From JAJRXK01 sp964593155 (GTDB lineage Bacteria > Krumholzibacteriota > Krumholzibacteriia > JAJRXK01), in the NCBI GenBank assembly GCA_964593155.1, contig CAZQHE010000015.1, forward strand, positions 1-44,621: a DNA stretch of 44,621 nucleotides, in the 5' to 3' direction. This document shows, in pieces, positions 1 to 6,878 of this stretch. How positions within the stretch are numbered: position 1 is the first letter of the stretch; each line of letters opens with the position of its first letter. A program made the position numbers and the translations under genes. The notes beneath the pieces are model-generated. The model saw only the letters and a list, made by a program, of their open reading frames with translations. It was not told the DNA's origin and did no database searches.

Positions 1-16
1 GTCTATAGCACCGGAC

Positions 17-74
17 CCGGCGGCGGCGGCGAAACGTCCCCAGGTGGGGATGTTCCGCTGCGGAAGCGGTGGGC
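17..74. repeat. Palindromic repeat, copy 1 (left of the toxin-antitoxin pair)
   Basis: About 58 bases are nearly identical to 823-882. The core is an inverted repeat: an arm beginning GGAACGTCCCC (GAAACGTCCCC in this copy), a short AGGT loop, and an arm GGGGATGTTCC. A second small palindrome follows, TTCCGC-T-GCGGAA, and it shares the TTCC of the first, so two mutually exclusive hairpins are possible. It lies upstream of the antitoxin gene. I see no integrase recombination site motifs in it. Confidence 0.75.
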
Positions 75-232
75 TTGTTCCCAGGACCGATCCGGATCGT
101 CGTGACGTGAGGGGGATGGATCGGTCCGCTCCGACCGCCTCCCGCCGCGAGATCCTGGACGCACCGACCATCAAATTGACAAAATGTGGGTCACGAGGTA
201 CGTTGATCAAGCCCATCGGCAGGGAGACCGGC

Positions 233-493
233 ATGCGCCGCATTTCGATCGACGTCACGGACGCAGAACACGCCAAGCTCAAGGCCCTGGCGGCCCTGAA
301 GGGTCAGTCGATCAAGGACTTCGTGCTCTCCCGAACCATCGGCGATGCCGAACTGGCGCCCCACCTCGCCGAGCTCGAAGCGTTGCTGGACGAGCGCATC
401 GATCGCGCTCGTGCGGAGGGCACGAGCGATCGCAGCGTGAAGGACGTCTTCGAGCGAGCCCGCCCGGATGGCGGGACGGATCGGGATGCCTAG
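233..493 (+). CDS. Antitoxin of a ParE-type toxin-antitoxin pair (ParD/RelB-like)
   Basis: This 86-residue protein is the probable antitoxin that binds and neutralises the toxin encoded directly downstream, and that represses the shared promoter. The N-terminus MRRISIDVTDAEHAKLKALA looks like a ribbon-helix-helix DNA-binding strand and helix, followed by a KGQSIKDFVLSRT segment. The C-terminal part, with two E-rich stretches, would wrap the toxin. The start is the ATG at 233, because AGGGAG lies seven bases upstream; the frame stays open to position 44, but that part runs through the repeat and looks non-coding. The stop overlaps the toxin start by 8 bases, which is typical of such pairs. The identification rests on sequence style and context. 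The exact antitoxin family is uncertain. Confidence 0.8.
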   Translation: MRRISIDVTDAEHAKLKALAALKGQSIKDFVLSRTIGDAELAPHLAELEALLDERIDRARAEGTSDRSVKDVFERARPDGGTDRDA

Positions 494-800
494 CTACCGG
501 CTGTCTCCCGACGCCGTAGACGACCTCCTCCAGATCGCGCGCTACACGACCGAAACGTGGGGTGTCGACCAGGCGAATCGGTACGCGACGTCACTCGAAC
601 AGTGCTTCCTCTCGATCGCAGCCGGAACAACGGTCACGCGGCGTCCGATTCCCTCGAGGCCGGAGCTGTGCGTCTGCCGGTGCGAGCATCACTACGTGTT
701 CGCCCTGCGCGAAGAGAGGGACTCGGTGATGATCGTCGCGGTGCTCCACGAAAAGATGGACCTGATGGTTCGACTGCGCGATCGGCTGGAGGGTCTGTAG
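486..800 (+). CDS. ParE/RelE-superfamily toxin
   Basis: This 104-residue protein has the typical length of a ParE toxin. It opens with MPSYRLSPDAVDDLLQIARY, a characteristic ParE first strand and helix (L-S-x-x-A-x-x-D-L-x-x-I). It ends with a strand (SVMIVAVLHEKMD) followed by a short helix containing arginines, the family's usual C-terminal half. ParE toxins poison DNA gyrase and RelE toxins cut mRNA on the ribosome; this pattern fits ParE better, but activity cannot be told from sequence. It is translationally coupled to the antitoxin through the 8-base overlap. The gene is on the plus strand, unlike nearly everything else here, and is bracketed by the 17-74 and 823-882 repeats, which suggests it arrived as a unit. 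Confidence 0.85.
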   Translation: MPSYRLSPDAVDDLLQIARYTTETWGVDQANRYATSLEQCFLSIAAGTTVTRRPIPSRPELCVCRCEHHYVFALREERDSVMIVAVLHEKMDLMVRLRDRLEGL

Positions 801-822
801 CAGAGCCGCTCTTCCGTGGCGA

Positions 823-882
823 GGCCGGCCGCCGTCGGCGGAACGTCCCCAGGTGGGGATGTTCCGCGGCGGAAGCGGTGGG
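823..882. repeat. Palindromic repeat, copy 2 (right of the toxin-antitoxin pair)
   Basis: This is the second copy of the repeat at 17-74, in the same orientation. From about 838 to 882 it matches the first copy with only a few mismatches, including the whole GTCCCCAGGTGGGGA palindrome and the GGAAGCGGTGGGC tail. It sits between the toxin stop at 800 and the convergent stop of the secreted-protein gene at 894. It could also serve as a bidirectional terminator, though no T-run follows. Confidence 0.75.
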
Positions 883-893
883 CCCCTCGAGGA

Positions 894-2000
894 TCACCGA
901 TCACCGTGGCCCACGCGCTCCAGACACAGGACCTCCGGCTCCCCCGCACGCGAAGCGTCTTCGGCCGCCACGTAGATCCGGTCTCCGAACCACTCGATCG
1001 TCCGGACCCACCAGGCCCCGTCCGGCAGGTCGATCTGTCTCTGGCCCACGACCTTTCCGGAATCGGCATCCAGCACCCACCAGGAGATCCGCTCGACGGT
1101 ATCGCGATCCCGACCGAGACCCGCGGAGGAAACCACGAGCACACGTCCCTCGGCGGCGCGGACCGAGACGCGCGCCACGGCGCGTCGTGTCTCGCGCACC
1201 ACGGGCAGGGCACCGTCCGGGACCCGACCGCGCAGGGACTCTCGCTGCCGTTTCTGCTGCTCGATCGAGTCCTCGTCGAACCGGAGGATCTCGACCGGCA
1301 CGTCCACGCGAAAGCGGACACTGCCGTCGGGATCGATCGCGACGAGCGACCCGGATTCGTAGTCGTCGCTCAGGTAGACCGAACCATCCGGCTCGGCGTC
1401 CCAGACCCACGCCTGCGCGCCGAGGATCTGTCGGTTCGGCGACTCGAGTTCGTCATGGAGAACGACCGGTGCTCCGCCATCGAGATCGTGCCGCACGAGC
1501 CGGACCAGGAGCGCATCGTAGTCGGTCGCCGGCTGGACTCCGGTGTGGCGAACGACTGCACCCTCCACGAGCCGGATCCCGAAGCCCTGCGGCATGCCCT
1601 CGGGCTCGTCGAGCTTCGGGATCGTCGCGACGTGGTCGAACGGAGGCCGCACCGGGCGGCGCACCACGCACTGCCCACCGATTCCTCCGATCAGGCCGAG
1701 CAACGATCCGTCGGAGGACACGTCCAACGCACGGGGCCGATTCACGTGTCCCGGCGCTTCGCCCGCCACGTCGAGGACCTGACTCGCCGAACCGTCCGCA
1801 GTGATCATCACGGCGCCCATGTTCGAGAATCCGTGCCCCACGAGCACGCCGTTCTCGAAGGGAGCCAGTGACGTCACCGGATTCAGGACGACACCACCGT
1901 CGATCTCGGTGCTTCGCCACAGCAATCGCGTCGGGACGAGCTCGGCGGCAGAGGCGGTGGTCGTCGCGAGGGCCGCGATCACGATCAGGAGTCGGGTCAC
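894..2000 (-). CDS. Predicted secreted protein, possibly beta-propeller-like; function unknown
   Basis: The 368-residue product begins with a clear Sec signal peptide (VTRLLIVIAALATTTASAA, then ELV). The body contains repeated strand-turn segments with D-x-D-G-S or D-x-D-S-G turns (for example SSDGSLLG, EPDGSVYLSDD, DPDGSVRF, DADSGKVVGQ), which resemble WD40/NHL/SMP-30-like propeller blades. This is a guess from repeat style, not a recognised family. The GTG start at 2000 overlaps the stop of the upstream gene by 4 bases (GTGA), so the two are translationally coupled. The frame stays open further upstream to 2138, but that part lies inside the neighbouring gene. It is the last gene of a two-gene operon and converges on the repeat at 823-882. 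Confidence 0.7.
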   Translation of the reverse strand: MTRLLIVIAALATTTASAAELVPTRLLWRSTEIDGGVVLNPVTSLAPFENGVLVGHGFSNMGAVMITADGSASQVLDVAGEAPGHVNRPRALDVSSDGSLLGLIGGIGGQCVVRRPVRPPFDHVATIPKLDEPEGMPQGFGIRLVEGAVVRHTGVQPATDYDALLVRLVRHDLDGGAPVVLHDELESPNRQILGAQAWVWDAEPDGSVYLSDDYESGSLVAIDPDGSVRFRVDVPVEILRFDEDSIEQQKRQRESLRGRVPDGALPVVRETRRAVARVSVRAAEGRVLVVSSAGLGRDRDTVERISWWVLDADSGKVVGQRQIDLPDGAWWVRTIEWFGDRIYVAAEDASRAGEPEVLCLERVGHGDR

Positions 2001-2737
2001 TTCGACTGGCTCCCGAACAGCGACTTCAAGGCACCAAAGCTCTTGCTCTCGCCCGATACGGGGACCTCGCGATCCACCCAGCACTGAAACAGGTTCACAT
2101 TGAGCTGGCAGCCTTCGCAGCCCACGCCCCATCCCCAACCGGATCCAAAACCGGTTCCGCCCCTCCCCCGGTCAGAGCCTCCCCAGCGCCGGTAGACCAC
2201 CGATCCGTCGACGATGATGTCGGCCAGTCCTGAGACCGGATTCTGCGCGATCTGGATGTCGTGGTACCCGTCACCCGATCCCGCCACGACGAACGTCACG
2301 CGGTCGTCGAACCAGTCCATCATCGGGCTCAGGTGGAGGTCGCCCGCGGCGTCGGTGCCGAGGCGCAGCATGAACATTCGATCATCGTTGACGTACCAGA
2401 TCTTGCTGCCGTGGGGTTCGATGTGCGACGGAGCCACGGGATCAAGATCGAGGTCGCCGACTGCACGCACTACGGCGCGAAGCACGAAGCCGCCCGCTGC
2501 GGCCTCGGCGACTTCTTCGGCGGTCCCGGTGAGGGAATAGTTGATGCCGTAACGGGCGAACCATGCGGGCGTGCCGTCGTCATCCAACAGGCCCGCCTGC
2601 GTTTCGTCGGGGACGTTCGCCACCCTCCAGCCCTCGGAAGCCGGATCGTTGCCCGCGCGGTATTCCGCGGCAAGAGTCTGCGCCAACGACGTCGTCGCGA
2701 ACATCAAGAGTACGAGTGAGAGAGTGAGACGATGCAT
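1997..2737 (-). CDS. Predicted secreted protein with a lectin/laminin-G-like body; function unknown
   Basis: The product is 246 residues. A signal peptide (MHRLTLSLVLLMFATTSLAQT) is followed by a domain of about 170 residues. Its pattern, including WYVNDDRMFMLRLGTD, VTFVVAGSGDGYHDIQIA and IIVDGSVVYRRWGG, resembles concanavalin/LamG-like sandwich folds, where such phrases describe strands around a ligand site. A glycine/tryptophan-rich stretch with a CxxC-like GCEGC and one further Cys follows near the C-terminus. The ATG at 2737 is chosen because GGAG precedes it and the signal peptide starts there. It is the first gene of the pair with 894-2000. The fold assignment is inference. The 228 bases upstream (2738-2965) carry no gene that I can support. 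Confidence 0.65.
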   Translation of the reverse strand: MHRLTLSLVLLMFATTSLAQTLAAEYRAGNDPASEGWRVANVPDETQAGLLDDDGTPAWFARYGINYSLTGTAEEVAEAAAGGFVLRAVVRAVGDLDLDPVAPSHIEPHGSKIWYVNDDRMFMLRLGTDAAGDLHLSPMMDWFDDRVTFVVAGSGDGYHDIQIAQNPVSGLADIIVDGSVVYRRWGGSDRGRGGTGFGSGWGWGVGCEGCQLNVNLFQCWVDREVPVSGESKSFGALKSLFGSQSK

Positions 2738-2965
2738 GGGCTCTCCTTCGAGGTGGGCTTCACCAGGACCACGATCGAGCCTACCACCCAACGATGAAGC
2801 GGCGATCAATCACCGCACCCCCATCACGCATTCGCAGCCCACAAGACCCACCCCCCGAACCGGGCGAGGAGGTGAGGGCCAAGTCCCTGGCAGAGCGTCA
2901 CTTCACACGGAGCCGGGTGCGTAACGGTGGGTGTCGCTTGACACGCGTACGAGTCGTCGCAGCAG

Positions 2966-3238
2966 TTGCTATCGCGCGCGGGACTCGGTTCGAGCGAGCG
3001 CACACAGTACACCGCCCAGCTTCGCGACAGCGGTCCGAAGGAGCTGGAGCGGATGGCCCGCTTCGCGATGACGACGGGCGATCGGATCCTCGGCGCGGCC
3101 GTCCTCTCGCGTCTCGACACGATGCGGTCGAAGGACCGCCCCGTGAGCGCCCAAGAACTCGCGCGCACGCTCGTGGGCGAGGAGTTCGACGAGGCGACGA
3201 CCGCCCTTCGCCGGATCCGCGAGACCGGAGACGTCTAG
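2966..3238 (+). pseudogene. Orphan plus-strand reading frame, probably a 5'-truncated gene; unknown function
   Basis: The frame encodes 90 residues from a TTG at 2966, with strongly GC-rich third positions as expected for a real gene of this genome. The coding pattern seems to continue upstream of the TTG to 2942 (HAYESSQQ before LLSRAG), where a TGA interrupts it. No ribosome-binding site precedes the TTG and no ATG or GTG is available. The product would be soluble and mostly helical, ending in AQELARTLVGEEFDEATTALRRI. I do not recognise the family. The simplest reading is the surviving 3' part of a gene; a short intact gene with a TTG start is the alternative. Its TAG overlaps the convergent TAG of the gene at 3235 through a shared CTAG. 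Confidence 0.4.
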
Positions 3239-3894
3239 CGGCGGCCGAACTTCTCGACCCGCTCCACGAACTCCGACTGCAAGCGACGGCGCACCTCTTC
3301 GATCCCGACGTACGGAAGTCCGAAAGCCTGCCTCGACCGCTCGACGATCTCCTCGGCAGTGCGCGCAACCCCGGAGTCGTCGATGGGTTCGGCGAGGATG
3401 ATGTCCGAAGCGACGGCCAAAGCCTCCTCGCCCCCGCGCTCGTGGAACATGTAGGCCCGTCCCCACCATCGCCAGAGCGTGCGCAGTTCTCCCGGCGTCG
3501 AAAAAGGTACGGATCGTTCGTCCGGTAGCCAGACGCCCACGACCGCGCGTTGTCCTGGAACGAGAATGGGCACGAGCCTTTCCGTCGCGAAGTTCGGCTC
3601 GACGCTCGTTCTCGAACCGTCGATGTGGATGGTGTACGGTATGTAGACGCCGAACGAGTCCGGGGCGTCGCCCGCAAGGACCTCTTCGACACGCAGACCG
3701 ATCACGGTGTACTCGTGGAACAGCTCGGGCTCGACGATGCGTAGAGGCGTCCGAATCTCCGCGACCTCGGCGACTACGACCGCGCCGGGTGGCTGCGGCG
3801 GCGATGGGAGGGTTTCCGCGCCCGAAGTCGAGGGAATTGCGAGGAGGGCAAGAACCAATGCGCCACGGGGGCTGAGAACTTGTCGCCTAGTCAT
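3235..3894 (-). CDS. Predicted secreted protein, paralogue of the upstream gene; unknown function
   Basis: The 219-residue product has a signal peptide (MTRRQVLSPRGALVLALLAIPSTSGAET). A strand-rich domain follows: PPGAVVVAEVAEI, VIGLRVEEVLAGDAPDSFGVY, then ERLVPILVPGQRAVVGVW. The same order of phrases occurs in the product of 3887-4627 (PPGAVVAATVVWV, IVAIDEVFAGSIPDTVTVE, ERLVVVATG and VPGYKVLAAL), so the two are paralogues. The pattern of strand, x-V-x-E-V-x-x-G, then G-x-x-x-L is reminiscent of bacterial NTR/TIMP-like OB folds, but this is a weak inference. The ATG at 3894 overlaps the upstream stop by 8 bases, indicating coupling. The frame is open further up only because it is antisense-like inside the neighbour. 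Confidence 0.7.
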   Translation of the reverse strand: MTRRQVLSPRGALVLALLAIPSTSGAETLPSPPQPPGAVVVAEVAEIRTPLRIVEPELFHEYTVIGLRVEEVLAGDAPDSFGVYIPYTIHIDGSRTSVEPNFATERLVPILVPGQRAVVGVWLPDERSVPFSTPGELRTLWRWWGRAYMFHERGGEEALAVASDIILAEPIDDSGVARTAEEIVERSRQAFGLPYVGIEEVRRRLQSEFVERVEKFGRR

Positions 3895-4627
3895 CTCGGG
3901 ATTCCAGCCAGCGTTCCTTGAGTTGCCACAGTTCGTTTCGTCTCTCGAAGGACGCCAGTAGTTCCGCGAGCGCTTCGTAATGCGGTCGGATGCGTCCGAA
4001 CCCGGTCCCGCAGAAGCCCATCCATTCGCGAAGTTGTTCCCACGCGGCCGGAACGTCGACGGGCGATCCTGTTTCGAGCGCGCGGAAGTACGCCTCCTCG
4101 TCGACCGGGACACTTCGCCGGACGACGCGACGAATCGCGTGGCGCTCGTGCATTTCCGTCCAGTACGAGTCCGCGAACTGCCACCCGACCTTCGATGGAT
4201 CCTCGTCGTTGTAGGCGATGGACCAGGCGCTCTTGCGGAGCGCCGCGAGGACCTTGTAGCCAGGTACCATGAGCGGAGGGTAGTCGATCCCAGTCGCAAC
4301 GACGACGAGACGCTCGTTTCCGTCGAAGTCACGAGGTACCAGCTGACATTCGACCGTCACGGTATCCGGGATCGAACCGGCGAACACTTCGTCGATCGCG
4401 ACGATCGCCGTCGGATCGCGACCGTCCAGTGTATCGGGTTTCGATACCCAGACGACCGTCGCGGCAACGACGGCACCCGGAGGGTGAACCACCTGCTTGC
4501 CGGTCGAGGTGTACGCGGTGATGACGCCGGTCGGAGCGACCTCGAATCGGACATCGCTCGACCACGAGACATCCGCGATCGCCAAGAGCAAGGCCAGCAG
4601 TCCGTAGATGACCGCCCGTCGAACCAT
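3887..4627 (-). CDS. Predicted secreted protein, paralogue of the downstream gene; unknown function
   Basis: The 246-residue product has an N-terminal signal peptide or anchor (MVRRAVIYGLLALLLAIADVSW). The N-terminal 120 residues share an ordered set of phrases with the neighbouring product (see 3235-3894). The C-terminal half is rich in charged helices (EMHERHAIRRVV, EEAYFRALETG, LAELLASFERRNELWQLKERW). There is no lipobox cysteine. It is the first gene of a two-gene operon, read away from the repeat at 4671-4840. The role is unknown; secretion and paralogy are what the sequence supports. Confidence 0.7.
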   Translation of the reverse strand: MVRRAVIYGLLALLLAIADVSWSSDVRFEVAPTGVITAYTSTGKQVVHPPGAVVAATVVWVSKPDTLDGRDPTAIVAIDEVFAGSIPDTVTVECQLVPRDFDGNERLVVVATGIDYPPLMVPGYKVLAALRKSAWSIAYNDEDPSKVGWQFADSYWTEMHERHAIRRVVRRSVPVDEEAYFRALETGSPVDVPAAWEQLREWMGFCGTGFGRIRPHYEALAELLASFERRNELWQLKERWLESRDD

Positions 4628-4670
4628 GCTGCGTTATTCCCGTTGATGGCTGGGAGCCACCCGGAGAGTC

Positions 4671-4840
4671 GGAAGGGCCCGACGCACCGCGCAAGGCCCT
4701 TGTGTCAACACTCCGCCGGCACCAAGGAACCAGCGCAGGATCGACTTCGTAAGTTGGGCAAGTTGTCGAGATCGTTCCTGCAAACTGTAACTGCTTGTCG
4801 GAAATGAACCTTGGGGCGATTTCCTACACCTCCACGATCT
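4671..4840. repeat. Direct repeat A: degenerate copy of the frr 3' end and its terminator region
   Basis: This segment aligns over about 170 bases, with high identity, to 6099-6267. It begins with a hairpin (4673-4701; stem AAGGGCC/GGCCCTT), followed by a conserved stretch including GGATCGACTTCGTAAGTTGGG and AACTGCTTGTCGGAAA. It ends in a copy of the last codons of frr: read on the minus strand it gives I-V-E-V-stop at 4824-4838, against I-M-E-V-stop in frr. The hairpin interior differs from that of copy B by a compensatory change (C83-G91 here, T-A in B). Unlike copy B, its hairpin has no T-run, so it may no longer terminate. It separates the gene at 4839-6053 from the paralogue pair downstream. 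Confidence 0.85.
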
Positions 4841-6053
4841 ACTCGCCCCCGGGTTCCGCTCTGACACAGGTGAAGGCGAGGCGCTCGAGCAGGTTCGAGC
4901 AGTCGATCGGTTCGGCGCGCTCTTGGTCAGCGCTGCAGATCTCGCAGATGCGATTCTCGTCCAGAAGCCCGGAAGCCAGCGCCGATTCGAACGCCGGACT
5001 CGCGTAGAACCAGTAGTTCTTGCCGCGCCCGAGCGCCGGCTCGGCGGCGTAGTCGGCGAAGAGCTCGACCAGCGTCCAGTCGTCGACTCTGATCGGACTC
5101 TGTACCGCGATCTCGGGAACGAGATCGCGCACGTGCCAGGACGGGTGCCTCGCCCCCTCGAGAAGCAACGTGCGCATTTCGTCGCTCGTCGACACTCGCG
5201 CGAGGTGAAGCCAGAAGCGAAGCCTTTCGGCCTCGATGCTCGTGTCCGACTCGAAACGTATGCGAAGGACATCCAGCAGCTCGGGGGTATTGACGTCGAA
5301 GTCCAGAAATGCCCGATCGACCGACCCTCCACGAGCCTTCGTTGCCATTCCGCTGGTCCACATGAGCTGTGCCCAGTACTCCGCAGCACCTCTCCCGCCT
5401 CGGATCTGTTCCAGGAGGACGGGGTCACTTGCATCTACGTGCAGCGCGTACGAAAGCCACGGTTGGCCGCCGGAGTAGATCTTGTCGTTGTCGACACCGA
5501 CTTCCAGGATGACGTCGCGAATCTTCGTCCGTCGAGCGAGATCGCTGGGAAGATCCCAAAGATACTGGCGAGCAACGACCGGATCAGGATGCCGCAGCGC
5601 ATCGATCGTGTCGTCTACAGTGGGGACGCTCCAGTCGAAGTCTGATCGAATACGGGAGGGCGTGCCCAATCGGTGAAAAGCTGACGATCTCGGGTCGAAC
5701 TCCTCGGTGGGTAAACAATGCCCGATCGTATCCGCATCTGTGGTCGAGAGGAGATACCGCCTTCCGACGGTGAGGAACCGCTGTGTACGGCGCCAGCACG
5801 CGGTCTCGGGCGCGTGCGGAAACGTGGCGACCAAAAGCGTGTCCGGCGTGTCGGTCGACCATGTTGCGAGAACCTCCACGGCCCAGGCGGTCGAGTCGAC
5901 CGCCGCGATGACTTCCCCGATGACGACCTGGGGCAGATCCGGTCGCGAGAAGGTCGGGCTGTCCGGGCAGCAGCACCCATCGTTGGCACTGGCCGACGAC
6001 CCGAGAGCTAGGCAGAGAGCAACGGTCAGTGCAGCTCGAGCAGATTGCTCCAC
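4839..6053 (-). CDS. Predicted secreted protein with cysteine-rich N-terminus and helical repeats; unknown function
   Basis: The 404-residue product has a signal peptide (VEQSARAALTVALCLALGSSASA) and a mature N-terminus with three adjacent cysteines (NDGCCCPDSPTF). Then comes a strand-rich domain with VVIGEVIAAV, VEVLATW and FLTVGRRYLLST, resembling the layout of TIMP/NTR-like domains, in which an N-terminal Cys-x-Cys starts the OB fold. Residues ~140-380 are helical and may be HEAT-like repeats. A second cysteine cluster (CEICSADQ) lies near the C-terminus. The GTG at 6053 is chosen because GGAG lies 5 bases upstream and the signal peptide begins there. The gene lies exactly between direct repeats A and B downstream of frr. 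Fold assignments are inference. Confidence 0.65.
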   Translation of the reverse strand: MEQSARAALTVALCLALGSSASANDGCCCPDSPTFSRPDLPQVVIGEVIAAVDSTAWAVEVLATWSTDTPDTLLVATFPHAPETACWRRTQRFLTVGRRYLLSTTDADTIGHCLPTEEFDPRSSAFHRLGTPSRIRSDFDWSVPTVDDTIDALRHPDPVVARQYLWDLPSDLARRTKIRDVILEVGVDNDKIYSGGQPWLSYALHVDASDPVLLEQIRGGRGAAEYWAQLMWTSGMATKARGGSVDRAFLDFDVNTPELLDVLRIRFESDTSIEAERLRFWLHLARVSTSDEMRTLLLEGARHPSWHVRDLVPEIAVQSPIRVDDWTLVELFADYAAEPALGRGKNYWFYASPAFESALASGLLDENRICEICSADQERAEPIDCSNLLERLAFTCVRAEPGGE

Positions 6054-6097
6054 GACGTCTCCATCATTCAGTCTATCAGGGCTCCATTGCGAAAATA

Positions 6098-6130
6098 CGA
6101 AGGGCCCAGTGCATCGCACCAGGCCCTTCG
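6098..6130 (-). terminator. Intrinsic terminator of the frr operon
   Basis: A 9-bp stem CGAAGGGCC/GGCCCTTCG contains an inner stem TGC/GCA, and on the minus strand TATTTTC follows. It lies about 120 bases after the frr stop codon. The same hairpin with a covarying inner pair occurs in repeat A. Confidence 0.75.
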
Positions 6131-6267
6131 CCCACATTCCGCCGGGACCAAGTAACCAGCGCAGGATCGACTTCGTAAGTTGGGAAAGTTGTCGAGATCG
6201 TTCCCGCGAACGGTAACTGCTTGTCGGAAAAGGACCTCGAGGCGTATTCCTATACCTCCATGATCTC
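6099..6267. repeat. Direct repeat B: frr 3' end, 3' untranslated region and terminator
   Basis: This is the original-looking partner of repeat A (4671-4840). It overlaps the last codons of frr (stop at 6250-6252) and extends through a conserved ~120-base 3' region to the terminator hairpin. The two copies share long exact runs such as AACCAGCGCAGGATCGACTT. The distance from A to B, about 1.43 kb, equals one complete gene (4839-6053) plus one repeat unit. Confidence 0.85.
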
Positions 6268-6807
6268 CTTCTCCTTCGCCTCCAGGATCTCGTCGACCTT
6301 CTTCACGTGGTCGTCGGTGAGCTTCTGGATCTCGTTCTCGCCGCGGTGCTTCTCGTCCTCGGTGATGTCGCCGTCGGACTGGGCCTTCTTCAGTTGGTCG
6401 TTGGCGTCGCGGCGGGCGCCGCGGATGGCGACCTTGGCCTCTTCGCCGCGCTGCTTGGCCATCTTCACGAAGTCCTTGCGGCGTTCCTCGTTCAGCGGCG
6501 GGATCGGCAGGCGGATGATGGTGCCGTCGTTGGTGGGGGTGATGCCCAGGTCGCTGGCCAGGATGGCCTTCTCGATCGCTCCGATCTGCGAGGCGTCGAA
6601 GGGCGTGATCGTCAGCAGGCGCGGCTCGGGCGAGGCCAGCGTCGCCAGCTGGTTGATGGGCATCTTCTGGCCGTAGGCCTCGGCCTGGATTCCGTCGAGC
6701 AGGGCCGGGCTGGCCTTGCCGGTGCGGATCTGCGAGAGGTTGCGCTTCAGATCGTCGAGGCAGCGGCCCATGTGCTGCTTGGCCTCGGTCTTGATGCTGT
6801 CGAGCAT
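6250..6807 (-). CDS. frr: Ribosome recycling factor
   Basis: The protein has 185 residues, the usual length. It splits post-termination ribosomes together with EF-G in the cytoplasm. The sequence shows the family's signature stretches: an N-terminal helix with LKRNLSQIRTGKASPALLDG, the central domain II phrases (INQLATLASPEPRLLTITPFD, then GTIIRLPIPPLNEERRKDFVK), and the C-terminal long helix with ITEDEKHRGENEIQKLTDDHVKK. The ATG at 6807 follows AAAGGA. It is the last gene of the rpsB-tsf-pyrH-frr set, in the order common in bacteria, 71 bases after pyrH. Its final codons are duplicated in repeat A. Confidence 0.97.
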   Translation of the reverse strand: MLDSIKTEAKQHMGRCLDDLKRNLSQIRTGKASPALLDGIQAEAYGQKMPINQLATLASPEPRLLTITPFDASQIGAIEKAILASDLGITPTNDGTIIRLPIPPLNEERRKDFVKMAKQRGEEAKVAIRGARRDANDQLKKAQSDGDITEDEKHRGENEIQKLTDDHVKKVDEILEAKEKEIMEV

Positions 6808-6878
6808 CGCGGGTCCTTTCTTCGCTTCGGATCGTCGCCGGGCCCGGGCGCGGCGGCGCGGTGCCGGCGCCGGGGCGT

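Noticed and set aside
44..232. N-terminal extension of the antitoxin to position 44
   Set aside because: It translates the repeat and an Arg-rich stretch. The ATG at 233 has a good ribosome-binding site and starts the family-like sequence.
17..882. Integron attC sites around the toxin-antitoxin pair
   Set aside because: The repeats lack the RYYYAAC and GTTRRRY core sites and there is no integrase in the window.
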